Part shown: positions 24,049 to 31,827 of the stretch, in pieces | How the letters are laid out: every line of letters begins with the position of its first letter | Numbering within the stretch: the stretch's first letter is position 1 | NCBI GenBank assembly: GCA_043764015.1 | Contig: JAYUKY010000080.1 | Coordinates: 1 to 39,319 of the forward strand | DNA from: JANYGM01 sp043764015 | GTDB taxonomy: Bacteria; Bacteroidota; Bacteroidia; Cytophagales; Thermonemataceae | DNA length: 39,319 nucleotides | Direction of reading: 5' to 3' | The notes under the pieces: model-generated | What the model was told of the DNA's origin: nothing | The model's input: the letters and a program-made list of their open reading frames with translations, nothing else | The model's database searches: none | Made by a program: the position numbers and the translations under genes

Positions 24049-24483
24049 ATGAAAATTTCACATATTATTGGCATTGTGGCTATTGCAGTAGCTATTGGCG
24101 TGGTTATTTCGTCTATGGGAAACACAAGTAAATACGTTTCTTTTGGTGAGGCAATTGAAATTGCAACCAAAAACACAGATACAGACGTTCACGTAGTTGG
24201 ACATCTCAAAAAAGATAAAAAAGGTAATATTTTAGAAATGAATTATAATCCTGTTGTTGATGCTAATTTGTTCACTTTCACACTTATAGACGAAAAAGGA
24301 ATAGCCAAACCCGTTGTTTATTTTGATGCTAAACCACAAGATTTTGAGCGTTCAGAGAAAGTAGTTGTCGTTGGAAATATGAAAAATGAACAATTTATTG
24401 CTAAAAAAATCTTAATGAAATGCCCTTCTAAGTACCAAGATGGCAAATTTAGAGAAGCAGAAAAAGCTGTTGCTATAAAATAG
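24049..24483 (+). CDS. ccmE: Cytochrome c maturation heme chaperone CcmE
   Basis: ATG at 24049 gives 144 residues; a GTG at 24016 would only add a polar extension before the membrane anchor. The protein has one N-terminal membrane segment (IIGIVAIAVAIGVVI), then the OB-fold domain with VSFGEAIEI, HVVGHLKKD, FTFTLIDEKG and VVVVGNMKN. The heme-binding site is KCPSKY near the C-terminus: Cys-x3-Tyr instead of the His-x3-Tyr of E. coli CcmE. This CxxxY form is known from some other bacteria and archaea. ccmB is 3.5 kb away on the other strand. Confidence 0.88.
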   Translation: MKISHIIGIVAIAVAIGVVISSMGNTSKYVSFGEAIEIATKNTDTDVHVVGHLKKDKKGNILEMNYNPVVDANLFTFTLIDEKGIAKPVVYFDAKPQDFERSEKVVVVGNMKNEQFIAKKILMKCPSKYQDGKFREAEKAVAIK

Positions 24484-24511
24484 GTACGAATTTTGAAGTA
24501 CGAGATTTAGA
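24484..24511. repeat. Heptanucleotide array at the ccmE stop
   Basis: GTACGAA TTTTGAA GTACGAG ATTTAGA starts one base after the ccmE stop codon. Confidence 0.75.
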
Positions 24512-24546
24512 AGTGTTTTTATTTTTTACCTAATCAAATTACAATT

Positions 24547-24957
24547 ATGCTAGATTATGGAGTTATCATTATGATGTATTTGCTCACGCAACTTACACCA
24601 ACCAACAAAAACCTTACCCTCACCGTTTCAAATGATGCAATGAGTGAGAAAATTATTCTTAATTATGATGCCAAAGCTAAAAAATGGTCTTCAAAAGAAG
24701 GAGAAAATGTTACGCTGATTTCTGTTGATAAGAAAAATAAAATATTCGTTTTTGGTAACGACAAAATGAGTATCAATAAACTAATTGCTGATGACGCAAA
24801 AATTAACTGGAAAACAACAACTTCTGTGAATGTTCCTGAACGTGAAAATATGCTCAAACAAAGCCCAATCATCATAAAAAGAAATAAAAACTCCATTCAA
24901 CTCTACCAAAAAGAAGGTGATATGGATAGACTAAAAAATACCACTATTAACTGGTAA
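24547..24957 (+). CDS. Hypothetical exported or membrane-linked protein
   Basis: This 136-residue protein starts with a short hydrophobic run (MLDYGVIIMMYLLTQL), too short to be a clear signal peptide. The body is strand-rich with regular spacing (NKNLTLTVSNDAMSEKIILN, then KNKIFVFGNDKMSI, then SIQLYQKEGDM). It lies 63 bp past ccmE, perhaps cotranscribed with it. A heptanucleotide array follows the stop directly. The family is not recognised; the start at 24547 is uncertain, with ATG 24574 or 24577 possible. Confidence 0.55.
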   Translation: MLDYGVIIMMYLLTQLTPTNKNLTLTVSNDAMSEKIILNYDAKAKKWSSKEGENVTLISVDKKNKIFVFGNDKMSINKLIADDAKINWKTTTSVNVPERENMLKQSPIIIKRNKNSIQLYQKEGDMDRLKNTTINW

Positions 24958-24963
24958 ACATAG

Positions 24964-24991
24964 GTGCGAAGTTTGAGGTACGAAGTACGAA
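24964..24991. repeat. Heptanucleotide array GTGCGAA x4
   Basis: GTGCGAA GTTTGAG GTACGAA GTACGAA begins 7 bp after the stop at 24957, in the leader of the sugar dehydrogenase gene. Confidence 0.85.
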
Positions 24992-25023
24992 AATTAAAAT
25001 ATTTTTTGGTATTCGTAAAAACA

Positions 25024-25047
25024 ATTCACAATTCACAATTCACAATT
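25024..25047. repeat. Heptanucleotide array AATTCAC x3
   Basis: AATTCAC AATTCAC AATTCAC is followed by AAT, directly before the TTG start of the dehydrogenase gene. Confidence 0.9.
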
Positions 25048-25050
25048 ATT

Positions 25051-26346
25051 TTGAACATTTACGACCAACTTTTAGAGAAAAAAGCTACTTTGGCAGTCAT
25101 TGGACTGGGTTATGTTGGGCTTCCTATTGCCCTTGAATTTGCAAAAAAAATTAAAGTCATTGGTTTTGACATCAACAAAAAACGTGTTGAAATGATGCAA
25201 AATGCCATAGACCCAAGCAACGAGCTACAAAAAGCTGATTTTGACAACACAGACATTGTTTTTACGGATAACCTTGAAACCCTTTCAAAGGCTAATTTTT
25301 TCATAGTTGCCGTTCCCACGCCCATAGACGAGCATAATATTCCCGACCTAAAACCACTACTTTCTGCCTCCGCAACTGTCGGAAAAGTGCTTAAACGTGC
25401 TGATATAGTGGTTTTTGAGTCCACGGTTTATCCTGGTTGTACGGAAGAGGATTGTGTGCCTATCTTAGAAAAAGAAAGCAATTTAAAGTTTAATATTGAT
25501 TTTAAGGTTGGTTATTCTCCTGAAAGAATCAATCCTGGCGACAAAGAACATACGCTTTCTAGCATTGTAAAGGTTGTTGCTAGTTCTGATGCGGAAAGTT
25601 TGGCTATTGTGGCGCAAACGTATGAACTTGTGGTGCGTGCAGGCGTACATAAGGCATCTTCTATAAAAGTGGCAGAAGCTGCTAAAATCATTGAAAACAC
25701 GCAAAGAGATGTCAATATTGCGCTTATGAACGAGCTTTCTATGATTTTTGATAAAATGAATATCAATACTTATGAAGTTTTGGAGGCAGCAGGAACTAAA
25801 TGGAATTTCTTAAAATTCGTGCCAGGACTTGTAGGAGGGCATTGTATTGGCGTTGATCCTTATTATTTGACCTACAAAGCGCAAGAACTTGGCTACAAAC
25901 CAGAGGTTATTTTGAGTGGGCGGGCTATCAATGACAGAATGGGTGCACATATTGCTAAAAAAACTGTTCAACTGCTTATAAAACAAGGAAAAAACCCTTC
26001 TCAAGCTCGTGTGCTGGTGATGGGCGTTACTTTCAAAGAAAATGTAAGTGACATTCGTAACTCAAAAGTAGCTGATGTTGTAAACGAGCTAAAATCTTTT
26101 AGTTTGTCTGTTGATGTAGTTGATACCCACGCAGATAGTGCAGAAGTAAAACACGAATACGGCTTTGAATTGCAAAATGCTCCAACTGGCAAATATGATG
26201 CTATTATTTTGGCAGTAAACCACAAAAATTACCTAGATTTGGAGGAACAATATTTTATAGATATGCTCAATGAAAACGCTGTTTTTGTGGATATTAAAGG
26301 GATTTTCAGTAAAAAAATTAAAAATATTTTATATTGGAGTTTATAG
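25051..26346 (+). CDS. UDP-N-acetylhexosamine-type nucleotide-sugar dehydrogenase
   Basis: From TTG at 25051 (NIYDQLLEKKATLAVIGLGY) the protein has 431 residues, normal for this family. The frame is open upstream from 24964, but that part is made of heptanucleotide repeats, so the TTG is preferred. It has the Rossmann motif VIGLGYVGLP, VAVPTPID, ESTVYPGCTEEDC, YSPERINPGD, AKIIENTQRDVNIALMNELS, and GGHCIGVDPYYL with the catalytic Cys. Such enzymes (WbpA/WbpO/TviB type) oxidise UDP-GlcNAc or UDP-GalNAc to the uronic acid for surface polysaccharide. No other polysaccharide genes are adjacent. A terminator follows. Confidence 0.88.
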   Translation: MNIYDQLLEKKATLAVIGLGYVGLPIALEFAKKIKVIGFDINKKRVEMMQNAIDPSNELQKADFDNTDIVFTDNLETLSKANFFIVAVPTPIDEHNIPDLKPLLSASATVGKVLKRADIVVFESTVYPGCTEEDCVPILEKESNLKFNIDFKVGYSPERINPGDKEHTLSSIVKVVASSDAESLAIVAQTYELVVRAGVHKASSIKVAEAAKIIENTQRDVNIALMNELSMIFDKMNINTYEVLEAAGTKWNFLKFVPGLVGGHCIGVDPYYLTYKAQELGYKPEVILSGRAINDRMGAHIAKKTVQLLIKQGKNPSQARVLVMGVTFKENVSDIRNSKVADVVNELKSFSLSVDVVDTHADSAEVKHEYGFELQNAPTGKYDAIILAVNHKNYLDLEEQYFIDMLNENAVFVDIKGIFSKKIKNILYWSL

Positions 26347-26353
26347 AAAAAAT

Positions 26354-26390
26354 AAAAAGCCATTCAAAGATAATTTTGAATGGCTTTTTT
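26354..26390. terminator. Bidirectional terminator
   Basis: AAAAAGCCATTCAAA and TTTGAATGGCTTTTT form a hairpin with A and T tracts, between the converging sugar dehydrogenase and metK genes. Confidence 0.85.
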
Positions 26391-26410
26391 GTTTATATGC
26401 TCAAAACTAT

Positions 26411-27691
26411 TTAGTTAATCTTGAAAGCATCTTTTACTTTTTGCACGTAGTCTAATTTTTCCCAAGTAAAAAATTCTACTTCTTTGCTTGATTTTGTACG
26501 TATTTCTGTTTTATGATTATTATCTTCTTTGATTTCAACCAACATAAAATCAACTTTTGCTGTGTATGGCTCACGTCCCATGTGTCCATAGGCTGCAGTT
26601 GGAGAATAAATTGGATTTTTCAATCCCAAACGCTCCACAAGAGCTTTAGGACGCATATCAAAAAGTTCTGCTACGATAACGCCAATTTGTTCGTCAGAAA
26701 GCCCCAATTTAGATGTTCCGTAAGTATTTACGTTCAAAGAAACAGGTTTTGCTACACCAATAGCATAAGCTACTTGTACCAAAATTTCTTCTGCTACACC
26801 AGCTGCAACAAGATTTTTAGCAATATGACGAGCTGCATAAGCTGCACTTCTATCTACTTTTGAAGGGTCTTTTCCTGAAAAAGCACCGCCACCGTGTGCG
26901 CCTTTGCCACCGTAAGTATCAACAATAATTTTACGACCAGTCAAGCCGCTATCACCGTGAGGACCTCCAATAACAAATTTTCCTGTTGGGTTGATGTGAT
27001 AAACCGTTTTATCATCTAACAAATGCGCAGGAATAACTTTTTTAACAACGTGTTCTATTACTTCGTCGTGGATTTTTTTGAGCATTGTTGCCTCTTTGTC
27101 AAAGTCGTCGTGTTGTGTAGAAACCACAACTGTATGAACACGAACAGGCTTATTATGGTTGTCATATTCTACTGTAACTTGCGCTTTTGCATCAGGGCGC
27201 AAATAAGGCATAAGTTGTAGATTTTTTTTACGAATATTAGCTAATTCTTTTACAATTCTGTGAGAAAAAGCAAGTGCCATTGGCATATATTCAGGTGTTT
27301 CTGTTGAGGCGTACCCAAACATCATTCCTTGGTCACCAGCACCTTGTTCTTTATCAATTCCTTCACCTTCATTTACGCCTTGTGCAATATCAGGAGATTG
27401 GCTATGAAGTGCCACCGTAACGCCACAAGAAAGGGCTTCAAATTGGTATTCAGCTTTGTTGTAGCCAATTTCTTGAATAGTTTTACGTACTATATCTTGG
27501 ATTTCTACATAAGCCTTTGTCGTAATTTCACCAGCTACAACAGTCAGACCAGTTGTTACGAGTGTTTCACAAGCAACACGAGAGTGAGGGTCTTGTGCAA
27601 GCATTGCATCTAAAACTGCATCAGAAATTTGGTCTGCTATCTTGTCTGGGTGTCCTTCTGAAACTGATTCAGAAGTGAATAAATATGCCAT
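26411..27691 (-). CDS. metK: S-adenosylmethionine synthetase
   Basis: The protein has 426 residues and makes SAM from ATP and methionine. Motifs are SEGHPDKIADQISDAVLD at the N-terminus, GAGDQGMMFGYA (ATP binding), and GGKGAHGGGAFSGKDPSKVD (signature with catalytic Lys and metal site). The leader is about 100 nt from a minus-strand -7 element TAAATTTG (27795-27802) and contains a small hairpin, AAAATGT-ttcac-ACATTTT; no known SAM riboswitch was recognised. SAM made here feeds the methyltransferases of the window in a general sense only. Confidence 0.96.
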   Translation of the reverse strand: MAYLFTSESVSEGHPDKIADQISDAVLDAMLAQDPHSRVACETLVTTGLTVVAGEITTKAYVEIQDIVRKTIQEIGYNKAEYQFEALSCGVTVALHSQSPDIAQGVNEGEGIDKEQGAGDQGMMFGYASTETPEYMPMALAFSHRIVKELANIRKKNLQLMPYLRPDAKAQVTVEYDNHNKPVRVHTVVVSTQHDDFDKEATMLKKIHDEVIEHVVKKVIPAHLLDDKTVYHINPTGKFVIGGPHGDSGLTGRKIIVDTYGGKGAHGGGAFSGKDPSKVDRSAAYAARHIAKNLVAAGVAEEILVQVAYAIGVAKPVSLNVNTYGTSKLGLSDEQIGVIVAELFDMRPKALVERLGLKNPIYSPTAAYGHMGREPYTAKVDFMLVEIKEDNNHKTEIRTKSSKEVEFFTWEKLDYVQKVKDAFKIN

Positions 27692-27794
27692 TTAGTATTA
27701 TTTTGGATAATATTTGAATACTATTTTATCTTTACATTGATTGTCTTTTTGAAAATCTTGCTAAAATGTGTGAAACATTTTTGATTTTGGAGTG

Positions 27795-27802
27795 CAAATT
27801 TA
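27795..27802 (-). promoter_or_regulatory. -7 element TAAATTTG for metK
   Basis: On the minus strand TAAATTTG matches TAnnTTTG and lies 104 bp upstream of the metK ATG. No clear -33 TTTG. Confidence 0.4.
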
Positions 27803-27930
27803 AAAAAAAAAAGATAGAATAGCTATTTTTTTTCTTTTTCTTTTCTTTTTTTCTAATAACTTAATAATCAAGATTTTGAATTCGTACTTCATACTACTGT
27901 TGCATAAAGGCTATATTGTAGGGTTTGCAG

Positions 27931-27978
27931 TTGCCACGAATACACGAATGAACACAATTATTCGTGTATTCGTGGCAA
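27931..27978. repeat. Long perfect palindromic repeat, TTGCCACGAAT family
   Basis: TTGCCACGAATACACGAAT (27931-27949) and its exact reverse complement (27960-27978) form 19-bp arms around a 10-bp loop. Shorter arms of the same family are at 8653-8700. The gap 27692-28029 holds this, the metK leader, and otherwise AT-rich DNA. Confidence 0.85.
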
Positions 27979-28029
27979 ATAAATCAGATATACGTTGATT
28001 TATGGTACACTACTTGCTTCTACTTGTCT

Positions 28030-29208
28030 TTAAGCTAGTGCAATCTTTCCAAATTGCCAAGCTTTATTTTGCCCAAAAAGCCTTTCATTTGCGAGTACCG
28101 CAAATAAAACAGCTTCTTTTGCGTCAGGAGAAATACCCAAAACCTCAAAATTTTTGACAGTAAATTTAGGCAAATTTTCCTTCAACAAATCCATTAAAAA
28201 CATATTATGTACGCCACCACCACTTACATACACACTTGTAGTTAGGTTTGTGGGTTTATTTTCATTTTGTAATTCTTTTATATGTTTTACAATACTTTGT
28301 GCAGTAAAATGTGTTAGGGTACATATTAAATCTGCTTCTGAAAGTTTTTTGGAAGATGTTTGAATATCTAAATCTTGTAAAGTATTTTCTACAAAAGTTG
28401 GCTTAAAAACCTCTTGTCCAGTTGTTTTAGGCATTTTTTCAGCTAAAAAAGGGTGTTTCAAAAGCTCGTTTAGGAGTTTGTAATGGCATTTTCCACTACG
28501 AGCAATGTCGCCATTCTCATCATAATTTTTATTAAAATAAATTTGTGTAAAAAAGTCAATAAGTGTGTTTCCTGCGCCTATATCACTACAAATAATTTCT
28601 TTAAAAATATTATTTGCAGGCAAAAACGTAAAATTTGAGATTCCACCAATATTTAGCAAAATCCTGTTTTCTTCCTCACTAGAAAACAAAAAATAATCAC
28701 CATATAAAGCTAATGGCGCACCTTCTCCGCCAAGTGCAAGGTGTTTCTGACGAAAATCACCAACGGTCAGAATACCTGTTTTTGTAGCAATATGGTCAAT
28801 ATCTGCTATTTGTAATGTGGCGTTGGGCATATTTTGGAGTTTGTGTAGGCGTTTTGGAGCGTGAAAAACCGTTTGTCCGTGGCTTGCTATCACATCAACT
28901 TCTTGTGGATTTATTTGCCATTTTTGGAGTGTTTTAAGGATTATTTCTGCAAAAACATCACCCAAATACACGTTTAAAATGGTCAGTTTTTGTAAATCAA
29001 CAGTTGATTTTACAAAAACTTCTTTGATTTTCTTTTTTAATTCTTCAGAATAAGAAAAAGTCTCGTGTTTGCGTACTTGCAAACGTGTGGCTTTTCCACT
29101 ACCAGAAATCTCGCATAAAGCCATATCTAAGCCATCTAAAGAAGTACCAGACATCAATCCTAAGATAATTCTTTTGTCTTTTTGGAGTATTTTTATGATT
29201 GAATTCAT
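28030..29208 (-). CDS. anmK: Anhydro-N-acetylmuramic acid kinase
   Basis: The protein has 392 residues. It phosphorylates and opens 1,6-anhydro-MurNAc from peptidoglycan turnover. Family motifs are GLMSGTSLDGLDMALCE (ATP binding), ASHGQTVFHAP, LQIADIDHIATKTGI, VGDFRQKHLALGGEGAPL, LLNIGGISNFTFLP, GAGNTLIDFF and VYVSGGGVHNMFLMDLL. No recycling partner genes are next to it. It is preceded by 616 bp rich in palindromes. Confidence 0.93.
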   Translation of the reverse strand: MNSIIKILQKDKRIILGLMSGTSLDGLDMALCEISGSGKATRLQVRKHETFSYSEELKKKIKEVFVKSTVDLQKLTILNVYLGDVFAEIILKTLQKWQINPQEVDVIASHGQTVFHAPKRLHKLQNMPNATLQIADIDHIATKTGILTVGDFRQKHLALGGEGAPLALYGDYFLFSSEEENRILLNIGGISNFTFLPANNIFKEIICSDIGAGNTLIDFFTQIYFNKNYDENGDIARSGKCHYKLLNELLKHPFLAEKMPKTTGQEVFKPTFVENTLQDLDIQTSSKKLSEADLICTLTHFTAQSIVKHIKELQNENKPTNLTTSVYVSGGGVHNMFLMDLLKENLPKFTVKNFEVLGISPDAKEAVLFAVLANERLFGQNKAWQFGKIALA

Positions 29209-29441
29209 TTTAAATGAGGAATTAGGAATGAATAATTACTAGATGTGTTTGTAGAAATATTATTGACAACGTCTGAACGTGGAAAAATGTATTTGAAAGT
29301 TATTTGTTATCTTCTAGGATTATTCTAATTTTAGTTACAAATTTTCTTGTAAAGTTACATAAAAATCAACACGTTTGCAACGGAATTTTTAGAGCAATCA
29401 CTTTACAACATGGGTGTCATCAACTAAAATCAGTTGTTTTT

Positions 29442-29545
29442 GACCGCAAAGTGAAGGTGCAAAGAACGCAAAGAAATACAAACAACATAGTGCAATCTTG
29501 CATTCTTTGTGTATATTTAAACTTTGCGCCTTTGCAGTTAAAACA
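29442..29545. repeat. CGCAAAG-type inverted repeat
   Basis: The left part carries ACCGCAAAG, GTGCAAAG and ACGCAAAG; the right part carries TTCTTTGTG, CTTTGCGCC and TTTGCAGT in reverse complement order. Dispersed repeats of this kind are common between genes in Bacteroidota. Confidence 0.6.
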
Positions 29546-29598
29546 AAAATAGCCGCAAGAAAAAATGTCCCCCGTATTGATATTGAAAATAAGATAGT

Positions 29599-29711
29599 GC
29601 TACACTTGTAATGATTTAATATTTATAAATATTTATATAAAAATACCGTTGTTTATGAAGACACGAACAATGGCGGTTTCTGCCACCATTTGAAATCATT
29701 ACAAGTATAGC
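29599..29711. mobile_element. Inverted-repeat element upstream of thrS
   Basis: The 19-bp arms GCTACACTTGTAATGATTT (29599-29617) and its reverse complement with one change (29693-29711) enclose 75 bp. Inside is the smaller hairpin repeat GTTTATG-aaga-CACGAAC (29651-29668), related to the one in lptC. There is no ORF. The remaining gap 29209-29824 shows nothing else. Confidence 0.55.
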
Positions 29712-29824
29712 ATACCAGTTTAGAAACTGATTTTTTTGTTTTTCTAAGAAAAATTGCACAAATTGCATTTCAATTCTAAAAAAACGAATTTAAAAGAATT
29801 TTTCTAAGAATTTTCCTAATAAAA

Positions 29825-31777
29825 ATGATAAAAATAACCCTCCCAGATAATTCTGTACGTGAATATGAAGCAGGCGCAACCGCTCATGATGTTGCACTTA
29901 GCATTAGTGAAGGACTTGCAAGAAACGTACTTGCAGCAAAAGTAAATGATGAAATTGTAGAGTCAAACCGCCCAATAACGACAGATAGCACCCTTAAACT
30001 TCTTACGTGGAACGACACAGACGGAAAAGATGTATTTTGGCACTCGTCAGCGCATTTGCTTGCAGAGGCATTAGAGGCACTTTATCCAAAAATAAAATTT
30101 GGAATAGGTCCGCCTATTGAACGTGGTGGCTTTTATTATGATGTTGATTTTGATGATGTTGCAGGTTTTGAGAACAAAGCACGTAGTTTTTCTGAAAAAG
30201 ATTTTGAAGAAGTAGAGAAAAAAGTGTTAGAACTTGCTCGTACCAAAGCTGAATTTGTCAGAAAATCCGTATCAAAAACTGATGCAATAGCTTATTTTAG
30301 TGAAAAAGGAGATAATTATAAACTAGATTTGTTAGAAAATCTTGCAGATGGTACAATTACGTTCTATACACAAGGAAATTTTACGGATTTATGTCGTGGG
30401 GCGCATATCCCAAATACTGGCTTCATCAAGGCTATCAAAATTACTAGCGTAGCAGGTGCATATTGGCGTGGCGACATCAATAGCAAACAACTGACACGTA
30501 TTTATGCCATCACTTTTCCAAAAGATAGTGAGCTAAAAGAATACATAAAACTACAAGAAGAAGCAAAAAAACGTGACCACCGCAAGTTAGGGCAAGAAAT
30601 GGAGCTTTTTGCTTTCTCTGAAAACGTAGGAAAAGGACTTCCTTTGTGGTTGCCAAAAGGTGCGCTTTTGCGTGAGCGTTTGGAGAGTTTTTTGAGGAAA
30701 GCACAAGTAAAAGCAGGTTATTCGCCTGTTGTTACGCCACATATTGGAAGTAAAAAACTCTATGAAATTTCAGGACATTGGGAAAAATATGGCGCAGACT
30801 CGTTTCAGCCCATACAAACGCCAGAAGAGAATGAGTTTTTTATGCTAAAACCTATGAATTGTCCGCATCATTGCGAAATTTATAAGACAAAACCACGTTC
30901 TTACCGTGATTTGCCTGTGCGTTTTGCAGAATTTGGGACAGTTTACCGTTACGAGCAATCAGGAGAACTGCACGGACTTACACGTGTGCGAGGTTTTACA
31001 CAAGATGATGCCCATATTTTTTGTCGTCCAGACCAAGTACGTGGCGAGTTTGCTAAAGTAATTGATTTGGTGCTTTATGTGTTTAAAGCTCTTGGTTTTG
31101 AGGACTATACAGCACAAATTTCTTTGCGTCATCAGACAGAAAGAGCCAAATATATTGGAAATGAAAGTGATTGGGACAAAGCAGAAACAGATATTTTGGA
31201 AGCACTCAAAGAAAAAGACCTAAAAACAGTTGTAGAATACGGTGAGGCGGCTTTTTATGGTCCAAAACTTGATTTTATGGTAAAAGATGCGTTAGGTAGA
31301 AAGTGGCAATTAGGCACAATACAAGTGGATTATCAGCTTCCACAGCGTTTTGAGCTAGAATACACAGGTGCGGACAACCAAAAACACCGCCCAGTAATGA
31401 TTCACCGTGCGCCTTTTGGCTCATTGGAACGTTTTGTAGCAGTTTTGATAGAACATTGTGCAGGTAATTTTCCTTTGTGGCTCGCACCAGACCAAATTGG
31501 TATCTTGACTATTTCAGAAAAATTTGCTGATTATGCAGAAAATGTACGTTTGACGCTTGAAGAGGCTGATATTCGTGGTTTTGTAGATGAAAGAGATGAA
31601 AAAATTGGTAGAAAAATCCGTGATGCAGAAATGTCAAAAGTGCCGTTTATGCTTGTTATTGGAGAAAAAGAAGCCGCAGAAGGCAAAATAGCCGTTAGAA
31701 GACACGGAGGAGAAGAACTTGGTAGCTTGCTAATTGCAGAATTTATAGAGAAATTTAGGCAAGAAGCCAAAGTCTAA
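29825..31777 (+). CDS. thrS: Threonine--tRNA ligase
   Basis: The 650-residue length is typical. Residues 1-60 are a TGS domain. The editing domain contains HSSAHLLAEAL (HxxxH) and DLCRGAHIPNTG. The class II core shows MLKPMNCPHHCEIYK (zinc Cys), FGTVYRYEQSGELHGLTRVR (motif 2), HIFCRPDQV and HRAPFGSLERF (motif 3); the anticodon-binding domain ends in KIAVRRHGGEELGSL. It charges tRNA-Thr and clears mischarged Ser. It is flanked by a palindrome-rich leader and a terminator. Confidence 0.97.
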   Translation: MIKITLPDNSVREYEAGATAHDVALSISEGLARNVLAAKVNDEIVESNRPITTDSTLKLLTWNDTDGKDVFWHSSAHLLAEALEALYPKIKFGIGPPIERGGFYYDVDFDDVAGFENKARSFSEKDFEEVEKKVLELARTKAEFVRKSVSKTDAIAYFSEKGDNYKLDLLENLADGTITFYTQGNFTDLCRGAHIPNTGFIKAIKITSVAGAYWRGDINSKQLTRIYAITFPKDSELKEYIKLQEEAKKRDHRKLGQEMELFAFSENVGKGLPLWLPKGALLRERLESFLRKAQVKAGYSPVVTPHIGSKKLYEISGHWEKYGADSFQPIQTPEENEFFMLKPMNCPHHCEIYKTKPRSYRDLPVRFAEFGTVYRYEQSGELHGLTRVRGFTQDDAHIFCRPDQVRGEFAKVIDLVLYVFKALGFEDYTAQISLRHQTERAKYIGNESDWDKAETDILEALKEKDLKTVVEYGEAAFYGPKLDFMVKDALGRKWQLGTIQVDYQLPQRFELEYTGADNQKHRPVMIHRAPFGSLERFVAVLIEHCAGNFPLWLAPDQIGILTISEKFADYAENVRLTLEEADIRGFVDERDEKIGRKIRDAEMSKVPFMLVIGEKEAAEGKIAVRRHGGEELGSLLIAEFIEKFRQEAKV

Positions 31778-31783
31778 TAAAAT

Positions 31784-31817
31784 AAAAAGCCTTTCCAAAG
31801 TTTGGAAAGGCTTTTTT
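31784..31817. terminator. Bidirectional terminator
   Basis: AAAAAGCCTTTCCAAA and TTTGGAAAGGCTTTTT form a perfect hairpin between the converging thrS and restriction genes. Confidence 0.88.
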
Positions 31818-31827
31818 GCTAATTTTT

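Noticed and set aside
25022..25050. CRISPR-like short repeat (AATTCAC x3)
   Set aside because: The units are 7 bp and contiguous with no spacers.
27692..27795. SAM riboswitch in the metK leader
   Set aside because: The leader has only a small hairpin and none of the conserved SAM-riboswitch stretches I could recognise.
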